Positions 25,746-34,502 of a stretch of DNA of 48,250 nt are shown here, in pieces. Below the pieces are notes generated by a model. That model did not search any database. It was not told the DNA's origin and worked only from the letters and a program-made list of their open reading frames with translations. The first letter of the stretch is position 1; every line of letters begins with the position of its first letter. The stretch covers positions 1 to 48,250 of the forward strand of contig JBKPDV010000141.1 in assembly GCA_046728075.1 (NCBI GenBank), in the 5' to 3' direction. The stretch comes from JBKPDV01 sp046728075. GTDB lineage: Bacteria; Acidobacteriota; Thermoanaerobaculia; UBA5066; Gp7-AA6. The translations under genes were made by a program, and so were the position numbers.

Positions 25746-27503
25746 ATGTGGAGGAACCCCGTGGGTGTTCTGGTTGGAGCGGTCCTGGTGTTGCTGCTCT
25801 CCCCCTTGGCGTCCGCCCAGCCAGAAGACGTGCAGCGGCGCATGAGCGAGGTCCTGCGGTACACCGGAGTGGAAAATCCCGTCCCTGGCGACGTCGCGCG
25901 GATGTCGGAGCTGTGGACCCGGGCACAACAGCCGGGGCTCGCCCGCGAGGAGCGGCGGTTGGCCTTTCGCGACATGTACGTGCTCTACGCCAGGCTGCAC
26001 GGCCGCGACCTGACCGACCGCCCACAGGCGCTGGACGGTTTCACTCAATTCGTCATGACCACGTTCGAGGGGGGCGGGCGCATGGACCTGACGTTGCCCG
26101 AGCCGCGCGGCAAGCCGGCCGGCAAGTATTTGCACGTCGAGACCCGGGGAATGGGCCGCACGCCCCTTCTGCTGATCTCCGACCTCGGTGTGGACGGGGG
26201 TAAGTTGTACGACTCCTTCGCGCGCCGGCAGGCGAACGCCTACACGATGCACATCGTCACACTGCCGTACGCGGGCGCGGCGCGTCCGCTGCCCTGGCCC
26301 GAGAAGCTCGACTATGCGGGCCGACCGTGGCTCAACCAGATCGAGCGCGAGCTTCTGGCGCTCCTGGATCAGCCGAGGATGAAGGGAATCACTGTCATCG
26401 GCACTTCGGGCGGCGGATACTTCGCCGCGCGTCTCGCGCTGCTGCGGCCGAAACAAGTCCGGCGGGTCGTGTCGGTGCACGCGCTGGTGAATTCTCCGCT
26501 GCGCTCTCTGACCGATCCCGATGCGCCGGCGACGCCCGATCAGCGCCTCGCGCGAGTCAGGTCCGTTTCACCTGCTCCGATGTTGTTTCCCGTGGCCCCC
26601 GTGCCTCCGCCGGAGGAGCTCCGGCGGCTGATCGCCGATCCCAACTCGATGCACCCCACCGCGCGCAACTGGATGGCCTTCGCGGTGAAGGACACGGCCG
26701 TTTCGCGCGCATGGACCCTGGAGGCGCTCTCCGGCGGCTTCTTCGTGCCGAGTCTGGAGTACACCTTCGAGTTCCTCTCCGCTGATCTCACCGAACAGAT
26801 GAAAACACTCTCCGTGCCGATGCTCCAGATGGGCACCTGGCACGATGACGGCTCACCTCGGCAGAGCGCGCCGAGCGTCTCGCAATGGGAAGAGATGAAG
26901 CTCCTGTACCCCGAGATTCCACTCACGGTGGTGACCTTCGACGACACCCGCGCCTACGTCAGCGCCGATGCGCCGGAGGAATTCGACCGCGCGCTCGCCG
27001 ATTTCCTCGCCGGCCGCCCGGTGCGCGGAAAGACCGGGTACAGCCTGCCGCGCGCCAGTCCGCGCGCGTCGGTCATGCAGGCGGTTGCCGGCACCGAAAT
27101 CCAGATCACCTACGGACGGCCGGCAGTCAAGCAGCGCAAGATCTGGGGCGAGCTCGTGCCGAACGGCCGCGTGTGGCGCGCGGGCGCGAACGAGGCAACC
27201 CAGTTCACCTTCAACCGCGGCGTGCAAATCGAAGGTCACGCGCTGCCCGCCGGGACCTACACGTTCTTCGTCGTTCCGGGTGAGGCGGAGTGGACTCTCC
27301 TCTTCAACCGCGTGCCGCGTCAGTGGGGCGCGTTCAACTACAACCCCGCGTTCGACGCGCTGCGCTTGACGGCAAAACCGGCGGAGGCCGCCCACGAAGA
27401 GTATCTGCGCTATGACGTCGAGCCCGAGGGGGTCAACGCGGCGCTCGTGGCGCTCTCCTGGGAAAAGCGACGGATTGCTTTCCGGATCCAGGCCGGACAG
27501 TGA
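25746..27503 (+). CDS. Secreted alpha/beta hydrolase fused to DUF2911
   Basis: A 585-residue exported protein. Residues 1-24 form a signal peptide (GVLVGAVLVLLLSPLASA). Residues about 90-425 form an alpha/beta hydrolase with LLLISDLGVDGG and nucleophile Ser221 in GTSGGGY; TWHDDG and TFDDTRAYV are candidate acid/loop regions. Residues about 433-580 form a DUF2911 domain: PRASPRASV, ITYGRPAVKQRKIWG, VWRAGANEATQF and PAGTYTFFVVP. GGAGG seven bases upstream selects MWRNPVG over earlier starts. The open frame from 25440 overlaps the previous gene and is not coding. The fusion is unusual; substrate unknown. Confidence 0.9.
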   Translation: MWRNPVGVLVGAVLVLLLSPLASAQPEDVQRRMSEVLRYTGVENPVPGDVARMSELWTRAQQPGLAREERRLAFRDMYVLYARLHGRDLTDRPQALDGFTQFVMTTFEGGGRMDLTLPEPRGKPAGKYLHVETRGMGRTPLLLISDLGVDGGKLYDSFARRQANAYTMHIVTLPYAGAARPLPWPEKLDYAGRPWLNQIERELLALLDQPRMKGITVIGTSGGGYFAARLALLRPKQVRRVVSVHALVNSPLRSLTDPDAPATPDQRLARVRSVSPAPMLFPVAPVPPPEELRRLIADPNSMHPTARNWMAFAVKDTAVSRAWTLEALSGGFFVPSLEYTFEFLSADLTEQMKTLSVPMLQMGTWHDDGSPRQSAPSVSQWEEMKLLYPEIPLTVVTFDDTRAYVSADAPEEFDRALADFLAGRPVRGKTGYSLPRASPRASVMQAVAGTEIQITYGRPAVKQRKIWGELVPNGRVWRAGANEATQFTFNRGVQIEGHALPAGTYTFFVVPGEAEWTLLFNRVPRQWGAFNYNPAFDALRLTAKPAEAAHEEYLRYDVEPEGVNAALVALSWEKRRIAFRIQAGQ

Positions 27504-27528
27504 GACACGGTTCGAAAGCGGAGGACCC

Positions 27529-28083
27529 TTACTGCGCCCCCCGTTTGGTTGGAGGCAGCTTGCGATAGTTGACGAAGAACTCCTGCTGGCCGTTGCCTTC
27601 CGCCTGGGTCACGAGCGCCTCGTAGAGCTTCGAGGCGCCGATCGCCTGCATTCCCTTCCCTTCCTTCGAAGGCACGAAGGCCATGTCGCGCCACACGTGG
27701 ACCTCGCTCGGAACCCCGGCAATCCCGCGCGCCGAGAGCCAGAAGCTGGCGTAGCCGAGACGATTCCATTCGTCGTAGTCGAACAACTTCGCGTCGGTCG
27801 GCTTGAGTGACTGGATCAGTCCCACCAGCCGATCGAGGTCAGGTCCAGGTTCCACCGTCCAGCTCGGATTCGGCCGGCCCGAGTAGACCGAAAGGGTGAC
27901 GCGGATACTCACCGGCGGCTGTTCCTTTCGGGTCGTTGCCGCCACGCCCCGATCTACCGCTCCCGTCTTCTGCTCGGTGCTCTCCTTCGTCTGAGCCCAG
28001 GCACCGGCGGCGGCCCACACGAATATCACCGCCGCCCCCGCTATGGTCATCGAGATCGCGCTCGCGCACCGTGCTGCTCTCAT
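27529..28083 (-). CDS. Secreted protein of unknown function
   Basis: A 184-residue exported protein. Residues 1-30 form a signal peptide (ISMTIAGAAVIFVWAAAGAWA). After a charged, Lys/Glu-rich linker, residues 58-180 form one domain beginning IRVTLSVYSGRPNPSWTV, which looks conserved in myxobacterial and acidobacterial unknowns; no function known to me. GGAAGGAG seven bases upstream gives a firm start. It follows the Ig-like Cys-rich protein gene on the same strand by 55 bp and may share its message. Confidence 0.8.
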   Translation of the reverse strand: MRAARCASAISMTIAGAAVIFVWAAAGAWAQTKESTEQKTGAVDRGVAATTRKEQPPVSIRVTLSVYSGRPNPSWTVEPGPDLDRLVGLIQSLKPTDAKLFDYDEWNRLGYASFWLSARGIAGVPSEVHVWRDMAFVPSKEGKGMQAIGASKLYEALVTQAEGNGQQEFFVNYRKLPPTKRGAQ

Positions 28084-28138
28084 GCTGCAGCTCCTTCCTT
28101 TCTGAAACGAAACATCCTTTCCGGCAGGCCGCGCCGGT

Positions 28139-29764
28139 TCATTGGATCACCACCACCGACTTGTCGACGCAGTAGTAGGTGCAAAAGATCGAGTAGTCCA
28201 GGCAATAGTCAGGGCCGACGTACTTCCGGTTGGCGGTCTCCGGGCTCGTGATGGCGTTGCCGGAGGCATCCTTGTCCGTCGCAGGGGCCGGCCCGGGCTT
28301 ATTCGACCAGCGGCCATTGTCATCTAGTCGGTACCAGTGGTAGTCCATCTGGCTACAGCCGGGGCTCCCGGGGGCGATCACGAGCGCCACCAGGTGCGAG
28401 CAAGTGGCGCAGCGCTTTTCCTTCGCCTCGACGAGGCCGTCGGCCACGGCACCGCTTCCCGTGCCGGCGCAGGTGGTGGGCGGAAACACGCCATGAGCCT
28501 GGCCGGGTTGAGCGAAGGTGTCGGTCATGATGTCGGTCGAGTAGTTGTAGCAATTGTTGACCGGTTGGTGCGCGGGCGTGTTCCACAGGCCCGGGTTGTA
28601 AGTTGGCGCGCCGCTCGACGCCACGATGACGCTCGTCGAAGGGCTCGTGTTGCCGGCGACCACCTGCACGGCGGTCACCTTCTTTCCAGGCTGTAAGACG
28701 TAAGCATCACCGAGGCCGAGGGTGACGCAGCCGCCGTTGCCCGCACCTTCAGCGATCTTGGTTCCATCCATGGTGACCTGGACCGTGCTCAGGACAGCAG
28801 TGTCACAGACCGTGACGTACTTGCCGCCCTGGCACGTCGGCTTGACGGAAGGTGCCGGCGGATCCTTGAGCGGCGTGACGCTGCCGTCGGGCAGTGACTT
28901 GAGATCGCAGAGCGCCTGCATGGACGAGTACTTCCTGGCCGGGTCGATCGGAGGGCTGATCTTGAAGATGGTTGAGGTGTCGAGGGCCACGCCACCGCCG
29001 ACGGTGACGGGGCCGGTCCCGGGATCGGCAAAGATCCTGACAAGAGTGCCCGTCACCAGGTCCGTGAGGAGCACAGCGTCGCTTCCCCCCACGAGCGGCT
29101 TTCCGATTGTCGGCGTCGCGAGGCTGTTGGGCCGCGCGGCCACGGTCTCCTTGCCCGACCAGTCGCTCTTGAAGACCGGATCCCTGCAAAGCAACATCAT
29201 GGCGTCGTAAGCGTCGCCGGCCTTCAACGTCGGCACGCCGATGCGCGCAATGGTGTAAGGGGTCATCGTGTCCCAGGTGGACGAGGACGACGCGTTCTTG
29301 CGAAGAGTGACCGTGGCGCCCTGGACGACTCCATTCACGCGAACGACTTCCTGGCACTCGTAGAGCGGGGGCATCACGACGGGCATCGGGAGCTTCCCGC
29401 CAGGGGCGACGCTCGCCGTGATCGCGCTCACCGTCACGGGGTCGCGCGTCCTTTCACTGATCCGGTTGCCGACGATCTGGGCCGCCGTCACGACGTCCCC
29501 GGTATGAACAACGGAGGGCAGCTTGATGGTTCCCCACCCCATCCAGATCGGCACCTGGATCACCTGGGTTCCGTTGACGTAAACGGCGATTTTCGAGTCG
29601 CGGTCGGCCCCGGAAAACGCGATCGTCTGCGCGCAGTTGTAGATCGGCTTGTCGATGACCGGCGGCGAGAGGCTCGGGTCCAGCACCGGCCCGCAGCCCA
29701 CCGGAAGAAGAACGACGAGGACGGCAAACGGCGTGAGCACATGCCGCAAGAGTCTCGGGCTCAT
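28139..29764 (-). CDS. Exported Cys-rich protein with Ig-like repeats and a conserved NCYNY/HWYR C-terminal domain
   Basis: A 541-residue exported protein. The N-terminus ends VVLLPVGCGP: either a signal peptidase I site or an imperfect lipobox (Pro at -3). Residues about 35-375 hold four related Ig-like modules, each with a Cys or Gly-rich strand and a VxxxG turn (AVYVNGTQV, ATVTLRKNA, VRIFADPG, VQVTMDGTK). The C-terminal 150 residues contain NNCYNYSTDIMTDTFAQPG, SHLVALVIAPG, DYHWYRLDDNGRWSNKPG and several cysteines. The NC...H...W pattern could be a papain-like catalytic fold, but that is unproven. GGAGGT seven bases upstream fixes the ATG. Confidence 0.75.
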   Translation of the reverse strand: MSPRLLRHVLTPFAVLVVLLPVGCGPVLDPSLSPPVIDKPIYNCAQTIAFSGADRDSKIAVYVNGTQVIQVPIWMGWGTIKLPSVVHTGDVVTAAQIVGNRISERTRDPVTVSAITASVAPGGKLPMPVVMPPLYECQEVVRVNGVVQGATVTLRKNASSSSTWDTMTPYTIARIGVPTLKAGDAYDAMMLLCRDPVFKSDWSGKETVAARPNSLATPTIGKPLVGGSDAVLLTDLVTGTLVRIFADPGTGPVTVGGGVALDTSTIFKISPPIDPARKYSSMQALCDLKSLPDGSVTPLKDPPAPSVKPTCQGGKYVTVCDTAVLSTVQVTMDGTKIAEGAGNGGCVTLGLGDAYVLQPGKKVTAVQVVAGNTSPSTSVIVASSGAPTYNPGLWNTPAHQPVNNCYNYSTDIMTDTFAQPGQAHGVFPPTTCAGTGSGAVADGLVEAKEKRCATCSHLVALVIAPGSPGCSQMDYHWYRLDDNGRWSNKPGPAPATDKDASGNAITSPETANRKYVGPDYCLDYSIFCTYYCVDKSVVVIQ

Positions 29765-29929
29765 GATCGTGACCTCCTCCGATTTTCGTTGATCTCTCTC
29801 GATCGCTGCGAATGGAGATCCCTCTCACCTAGATCGCAGGAGGCCTCCGAAAGGGCTAATCCGAATCGGAAAAACTCAAAACATTTTGAAACAGCGGCCT
29901 TATTCGGAGACGCCTCTGAGCCTGGCGCC

Positions 29930-32572
29930 TCAACGATCCCGCAGCGCCCGGACCGGATCGATCCTCGACGCGCGCCAGGCCGGCAAAAAGCACGCAGCGA
30001 GCGCGGCGGCCGCCATCACCACGAAGGCACAACCGAACACCATCGGGTCGTGCGGACTCACCTTGTAGAGGAGGTCTCCGAGCAGGCGCGTCGATCCCAG
30101 CGCCGCCGCCGCGCCGAGGAGGACGCCGGCGGCGGTCAGGACGAGGCCGTGTCTCATCACGAGCCGCAGGAGGTCCGAGGCTGCCGCGCCGAGCGCCATG
30201 CGCAGCCCCAGCTCGCGCGCGCTCTGCGACACCGCGTACGACATCACGCCATAGAGGCCGATGGTGGCGAGGACGAGCGCGAGGCCGCAGAAAATGCCGA
30301 CGAGCGTGAGGGCGACCGTCTGGGCACCGGACTTGCGATCGACCTGCTGCCGCATCGTCAGCACCTCCCCCGCCGCGAGGCCGGGATCGAGCGAGTGGAT
30401 CTCGCGCGAGAGCGCAGACGCCATTGCCCCGGGAGCCAGGCTCGTCCGGATGTGCAGGATCACGACGCCCGCGGGATTCTGGCGCAGCGGCACGTAGAAG
30501 AACGGCTTCGACGACTCCAGGAGGGACCCGTACTTGGACATCTTCGAGACGCCGACGACCTGCACGGCCCGACCCTTCAAGTGGAAGATCCGGCCGAGCG
30601 GATTCGAGCGAGGCCAATACTTCGCCGCCATCGCCTCGTTCACGACGGCCACGGGAGGCGCCGATTCGTCGTCCGCCCGAACGAACGGGCGCCCGGAGAC
30701 GAGCGGAATTCCCATCGTGGCGAAGAACTCCGGGCTGACTTCGTCATACTCCGGCGCCGGCTGCTCGGCTGCGCCCGCCACATAGCCCTCGATCACGATC
30801 GGAGCGGAGGAATAGGTCCGATAGCTAAAGGGCGTGATCCGCGCATAGGCCGCGCCCCGGACGCCGCCGATCGCCTGGACGCGGTCGAGGAGCTCGTCCT
30901 GAAAGGCTCTCTTGCGCGGCACGTCGTAGCCGGCGGAGGAGAGATCGATCGCCGAGATCAGAACGTTCTCGGTCGAAAAGCCGGGGCTCGCGGACCGCAT
31001 CCTCTGCAGACTCTTGACGAGCAGGCCGGCCCCCACGAGAAGCAGAAAGGAAAGCGCCACCTGGAGGAGCACCAGAGCCGAGCGGAGACGCGTTCGTCCG
31101 CGTCCCCCGACGACGCCGCCCGATTCCGACTTGATCGAGGACGCGAGGTCGATCTTGCTCGCCGGAATCGCGGGGACCAGGCCGAACAGAAGCGTCGTGG
31201 CCAGGCAGTCGCCCCCACTGATGGCGAGCACGCGCCAGTCGATTGATGCCGGAAGATAGAGCGGAACTCCGCGCGGCGGAAGCACCCGAGCGAGGAGGTT
31301 GCGGCATCCGTACGCCACGGCGAGGCCGCCCGCCGCGGCCATGGCGGAAAGGATGAGACTCTCCGTGACCAGCTGGCTCACGAGGCGGACGCGTCCGGCG
31401 CCCACCGAAAGACGAATTGTCATTTCCTGCCGACGCGCGAACGAACGAACGAGCAGGAGATTGCTGACATTCGCGCAAGCGATCAAGAGCACGAAAAAGG
31501 CCACGACGAGCGCGATCCGGAGCGTCGAGAAGAGCGCTCCCGCGTTGTTGAACGGAGTTTTCCACAGCGGAAACAGCTCCACGCTCTGGCCCTTGTTCGT
31601 CTCGGGATATTGCAGCTCCAACCGTTTCGCGGCGGCCGAGATCTCGGCCTGCGCCTGCGCGCGCGTCACGCCGGGCTTCAACTTCGCATAGCTCTCGATC
31701 CAGCGGGCGCCCCGGTCTTCGAGCTTGTAGCCGCCCAGGTCGAACGTCTCCTGCATCGACGCCGGGACCCAGAACTGCATCGCGTAGCCCACGAACGTGC
31801 CGTTGAAACCCTCTGGAGCCACGCCGATGATCGCGTGCGGCACCCCGTTCATCAGCTGCGTTTTTCCAAGAATTCCGGGGTCGCCGTGGAAGCGTTCCGT
31901 CCACATCTTGTAACTGATCACGACGACGGGGTGGGCGTTGCGGCCCGACTCTTCGGCGGCCTCGAACCCGCGCCCGAGAATGGGGCGCACGCCGATCGCC
32001 TCGAAGTAGTTCGCCGACACGATCTGGCCGCTCACGCGCTCGGCCCGGTCGCCGACGGCCAATGTCGAGCCGGTGATCTTGTCCACCGTGAAAGATTCGA
32101 AGTGGCCCGAGCTCCGGCGCAGATCCAAAAAATCGGGCCACGAGAGAGCTCCGTATTCGCCCCCCGTCTTGCCGGCGAGAGCGACCATCCGGTCCTGGTC
32201 GGCGACGAGAGCGTAGGGGCGCAAAAGAATCCCTTCGATCCAGCTGAAGACCGCCGCGTTGGCGCCGATCCCCAGCGTCAGACAGAAAATCGCCAGGATC
32301 GTGAAACCCGGGCTGCGCCAGAGCATCCGCAGGCCGAACCGGAGATCCTGCGCGACCTGCTCGAGCCAGAGGAGTCCCCACATCTCCCGCGTGATCTGCT
32401 TGATCAGGCCCATATTGCCGAATTCCCGGCGCGCGTTCGCGGCCGCGTCCGCCGGCGACTCGCCGCGCGCGACCCGCTCGGCCTCGGCCATGCGCAGATG
32501 CGCGGCCAGCTCCTCATCCAGCTCCTCCTCGCGGCGTCTGCGGCCCGACGGCAGAAGCGCCGAGAGCTTCAC
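29930..32572 (-). CDS. Acidobacterial-type orphan ABC permease (MacB/FtsX, duplicated)
   Basis: An 880-residue permease of the ADOP type: a basic N-terminal cytoplasmic part (about 1-80, EEELDEELAAHLRMAEAERVARG in pieces), MacB-type periplasmic domains, and two FtsX units. Membrane segments include FTILAIFCLTLGIGANAAVF, LVVAFFVLLIACANVSNLLLV and LTLVGIFCGLALVLATIGLYGV; DPVRALRDR closes the protein, as in this family. No ATPase gene is adjacent. GTG start overlaps the PadR stop by four bases (GTGA). The physiological substrate of the family is unknown. Confidence 0.94.
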   Translation of the reverse strand: MKLSALLPSGRRRREEELDEELAAHLRMAEAERVARGESPADAAANARREFGNMGLIKQITREMWGLLWLEQVAQDLRFGLRMLWRSPGFTILAIFCLTLGIGANAAVFSWIEGILLRPYALVADQDRMVALAGKTGGEYGALSWPDFLDLRRSSGHFESFTVDKITGSTLAVGDRAERVSGQIVSANYFEAIGVRPILGRGFEAAEESGRNAHPVVVISYKMWTERFHGDPGILGKTQLMNGVPHAIIGVAPEGFNGTFVGYAMQFWVPASMQETFDLGGYKLEDRGARWIESYAKLKPGVTRAQAQAEISAAAKRLELQYPETNKGQSVELFPLWKTPFNNAGALFSTLRIALVVAFFVLLIACANVSNLLLVRSFARRQEMTIRLSVGAGRVRLVSQLVTESLILSAMAAAGGLAVAYGCRNLLARVLPPRGVPLYLPASIDWRVLAISGGDCLATTLLFGLVPAIPASKIDLASSIKSESGGVVGGRGRTRLRSALVLLQVALSFLLLVGAGLLVKSLQRMRSASPGFSTENVLISAIDLSSAGYDVPRKRAFQDELLDRVQAIGGVRGAAYARITPFSYRTYSSAPIVIEGYVAGAAEQPAPEYDEVSPEFFATMGIPLVSGRPFVRADDESAPPVAVVNEAMAAKYWPRSNPLGRIFHLKGRAVQVVGVSKMSKYGSLLESSKPFFYVPLRQNPAGVVILHIRTSLAPGAMASALSREIHSLDPGLAAGEVLTMRQQVDRKSGAQTVALTLVGIFCGLALVLATIGLYGVMSYAVSQSARELGLRMALGAAASDLLRLVMRHGLVLTAAGVLLGAAAALGSTRLLGDLLYKVSPHDPMVFGCAFVVMAAAALAACFLPAWRASRIDPVRALRDR

Positions 32573-32931
32573 GGCTCGCTCTCCGCCGGAGGCACCATGA
32601 GCCCGGCAATCGCGACGGCGAGCTGGTCCCATTTCGAACGCTCTGCGGCCAGCTGCCTGCGGCCGGCGGCCGTCAGCCGATAGACGCGCACGCGCTGGCT
32701 GTTCTCGGAAACCTCCCAGTCCGCGGCGACCGCGCCCTGGCGCTCGAGACGGTGCAGTGCGGGATAGAGCGAGCCCGTGTCGACCTGCAAAACGTCCCGC
32801 GAGCCGGCGCGAATCATCTGCGCGATTCCATACCCGTGGCGCGGCCCCCAGCGCAGGGTCTGCAGGATGATCAGATCGAGCGTGCCCTGCAGGATTTCGA
32901 TTCGCGTGACCGGCAGGTCCTTTTTCGTCAT
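32569..32931 (-). CDS. PadR-family transcriptional regulator
   Basis: A 120-residue winged-helix repressor. The PadR core is ILQGTLDLIILQTLRWGPRHGYGI, the recognition part SLYPALHRLERQGAVAADWEV and the wing/dimer helix LTAAGRRQLAAERSKWDQL (given in pieces). It precedes and is translationally coupled to the orphan permease, the standard arrangement. Two matching inverted repeats lie in its promoter (32945-32989), consistent with autoregulation. The ligand is unknown. The ATG has no strong ribosome site; the leader would be very short. Confidence 0.93.
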   Translation of the reverse strand: MTKKDLPVTRIEILQGTLDLIILQTLRWGPRHGYGIAQMIRAGSRDVLQVDTGSLYPALHRLERQGAVAADWEVSENSQRVRVYRLTAAGRRQLAAERSKWDQLAVAIAGLMVPPAESEP

Positions 32932-32944
32932 CGGACGCTCACAT

Positions 32945-32989
32945 GCATGTAGGCATCCTACAGCCTAAGGAGGTAGGGTGTCTACATGC
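32945..32989 (-). promoter_or_regulatory. PadR operon promoter with two GTAG-N5-CTAC operator-like sites
   Basis: Two GTAG-N5-CTAC repeats lie at 32949-32961 and 32973-32985, centres 24 bp apart. The first extends to a TGTAGG/CCTACA palindrome (32948-32962), and GCATGTAG/CTACATGC (32945-32952, 32982-32989) joins the outer edges. On the minus strand TAGACA (32984-32979) and TAGGAT (32960-32955), 18 bp apart, form a plausible promoter that both sites overlap. Confidence 0.6.
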
Positions 32990-33049
32990 TTGGCGTGTGG
33001 CCCACTATTTCAGAGCCCGTCGACGCCACGGCTCACTCCCACACGCCCG

Positions 33050-33973
33050 TCACGCCAGCAAGGGACAGTCGGGAGGCAGCTTCATCCGCAGTCTCTGCGG
33101 CAGGAGTTCGAACCGGAACCGCGTGCCCGTGATCGGCTCGCCGTCCAGGTTGATCTGAAGGACTTCGTCGGTCTCGACTTCGAGCTGCGCCACGCGGGCG
33201 CTGACGACAGTGCGGTGGACGGCCGCGCGCCCTTCTCGCAACAGGCCGCGAAGCTCGTGAGCCAACTCGTCGTTCGGCAGCTTCGGCAAAACGCTCACGT
33301 CAAAGAGCCCATCGTTCAACAGCGCCTCCGGGCAAAGCTGGTGGCCTCCGCCGGCCTGCCGGCCGTTCCCGACGGCCAGGACGAGGAAAGGCCCTTCCCA
33401 CGCGAAGCCGGGTCCGGTCAGTCGTCCGTGCTCCGGGCGGATGCTGGTGAAATGGGTCAGTCCGGTCAGCAGATAGGCGGCGCCGCCGAGGAGCTTCTTC
33501 AGCTCGGGGGGCGTAGCGACCGTCACTTGAGAGCCGAACCCTCCAGTGGCCACGTTCAGCAGGCAGTGTCCGTTGACGCTCCCGACATCGACTCTGACTG
33601 AAGGCTCGGACACCGCGAGGCGCAGGGCTTCCGAGGGGTCGAGACTGATGCGGCAGGCACGCGCCAGGTCATTGGCGGTGCCGAGCGGCAGGATGGCCAG
33701 GCTGGGCGAAAGTTTCGTCTCATCCGCACGGTCCACCAGTCCCGCCACGACCTGGTTGATGGTCCCGTCCCCGCCTCCGGCAATCACGACTTCAAATCCT
33801 TCATTCGCCGCTTGGCGGGCGAAGCGTTCCGCGTCGCCGCCTTCCCATGTCACGCGGACGTCGACCTGGATTCCCTCATCGCGAACGGCACGCACCGCCG
33901 CGCGCACGTCTTCGCGCATGGCGGCCTTGCCGTGCAACACCAGACAGGCCGATTGGGCAACCTTCATATTCAT
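33050..33973 (-). CDS. yegS: YegS lipid kinase (diacylglycerol-kinase-like)
   Basis: A 307-residue diacylglycerol-kinase-catalytic-family lipid kinase that matches E. coli YegS closely along its length (from memory). Nucleotide site IAGGGDGTINQV (64-75), LPLGTANDLAR, then ATGGFGSQVT, VGNGRQAGGGHQLCPEALLNDGLFDV (pieces), NLDGEPITG and the end LPPDCPLL. YegS phosphorylates lipids such as phosphatidylglycerol in vitro. It begins four bases after the FUSC-like gene and shares its operon. Two ATGs (33973 and 33967) are possible. Confidence 0.93.
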   Translation of the reverse strand: MNMKVAQSACLVLHGKAAMREDVRAAVRAVRDEGIQVDVRVTWEGGDAERFARQAANEGFEVVIAGGGDGTINQVVAGLVDRADETKLSPSLAILPLGTANDLARACRISLDPSEALRLAVSEPSVRVDVGSVNGHCLLNVATGGFGSQVTVATPPELKKLLGGAAYLLTGLTHFTSIRPEHGRLTGPGFAWEGPFLVLAVGNGRQAGGGHQLCPEALLNDGLFDVSVLPKLPNDELAHELRGLLREGRAAVHRTVVSARVAQLEVETDEVLQINLDGEPITGTRFRFELLPQRLRMKLPPDCPLLA

Positions 33974-33977
33974 CTCA

Positions 33978-34502
33978 CTACCGCGTCGCCGCCAGCGCAG
34001 TTTTTTCTTCGGTCTCCGCCAGCGGCCAGATTCTCGACATGAGAAAGCTGACCAGAAGACCCACGAAGCAGCCGAGGAGGACCTCCGCGACTTTGCGCAG
34101 ACCGTGCTCGACGCCGGTCAGCCGGGAATGCTGCGTCAGGCTTCCTGCAATGACGATGGCCGTGGTGATAGGCGCCTGCCGCCACATCGTTTGAACACGG
34201 ACGACATAGGAGGAGACGAGCACCGCCACCGAGAGCGCCAAGGGGAGCTTCCAGGCGCTCGAGCCTCCCACCAGCAGGAAGGCGAGCCCGATGAGACAGC
34301 CGATCAGCACGTTGATGAGACGGCTCTTGACCATGCGCTCCGCCTCCTTCACCTGCGGATCGCTCGAGGCGATCATCGAGGCGATCGCCCAGATCGGGTT
34401 CGTCTCCCCGATCCGCACCACCAGGATCCAGAGCGCGGTCGTGCCGATGAACACGTTGACGGCGAACCGAACGCCGAGCAGATCGTCTCTTTGGAAGCGC
34501 AC
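33978..34502 (-). CDS. FUSC-like / aromatic acid exporter-family membrane protein, half-size
   Basis: A 174-residue protein with four to five hydrophobic segments, corresponding to the N-terminal membrane half of FUSC (YccS/AaeB) proteins. Recognisable parts: VNVFIGTTALWILVV, PIWAIASMIASSDPQVKEAER and SRLINVLIGCLIGLAFLL. The cytoplasmic domain of full-length FUSC proteins is absent, so it may act as an oligomer. The start is a GTG whose first base is the last base of the preceding stop (TAGTG), so it is translationally coupled to the CYTH-like gene. Exported substrate unknown. Confidence 0.8.
   Translation of the reverse strand: MRFQRDDLLGVRFAVNVFIGTTALWILVVRIGETNPIWAIASMIASSDPQVKEAERMVKSRLINVLIGCLIGLAFLLVGGSSAWKLPLALSVAVLVSSYVVRVQTMWRQAPITTAIVIAGSLTQHSRLTGVEHGLRKVAEVLLGCFVGLLVSFLMSRIWPLAETEEKTALAATR

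Noticed and set aside
29504..31246. 580-residue plus-strand frame opposite the permease
   Set aside because: Charged low-complexity shadow of the permease gene.
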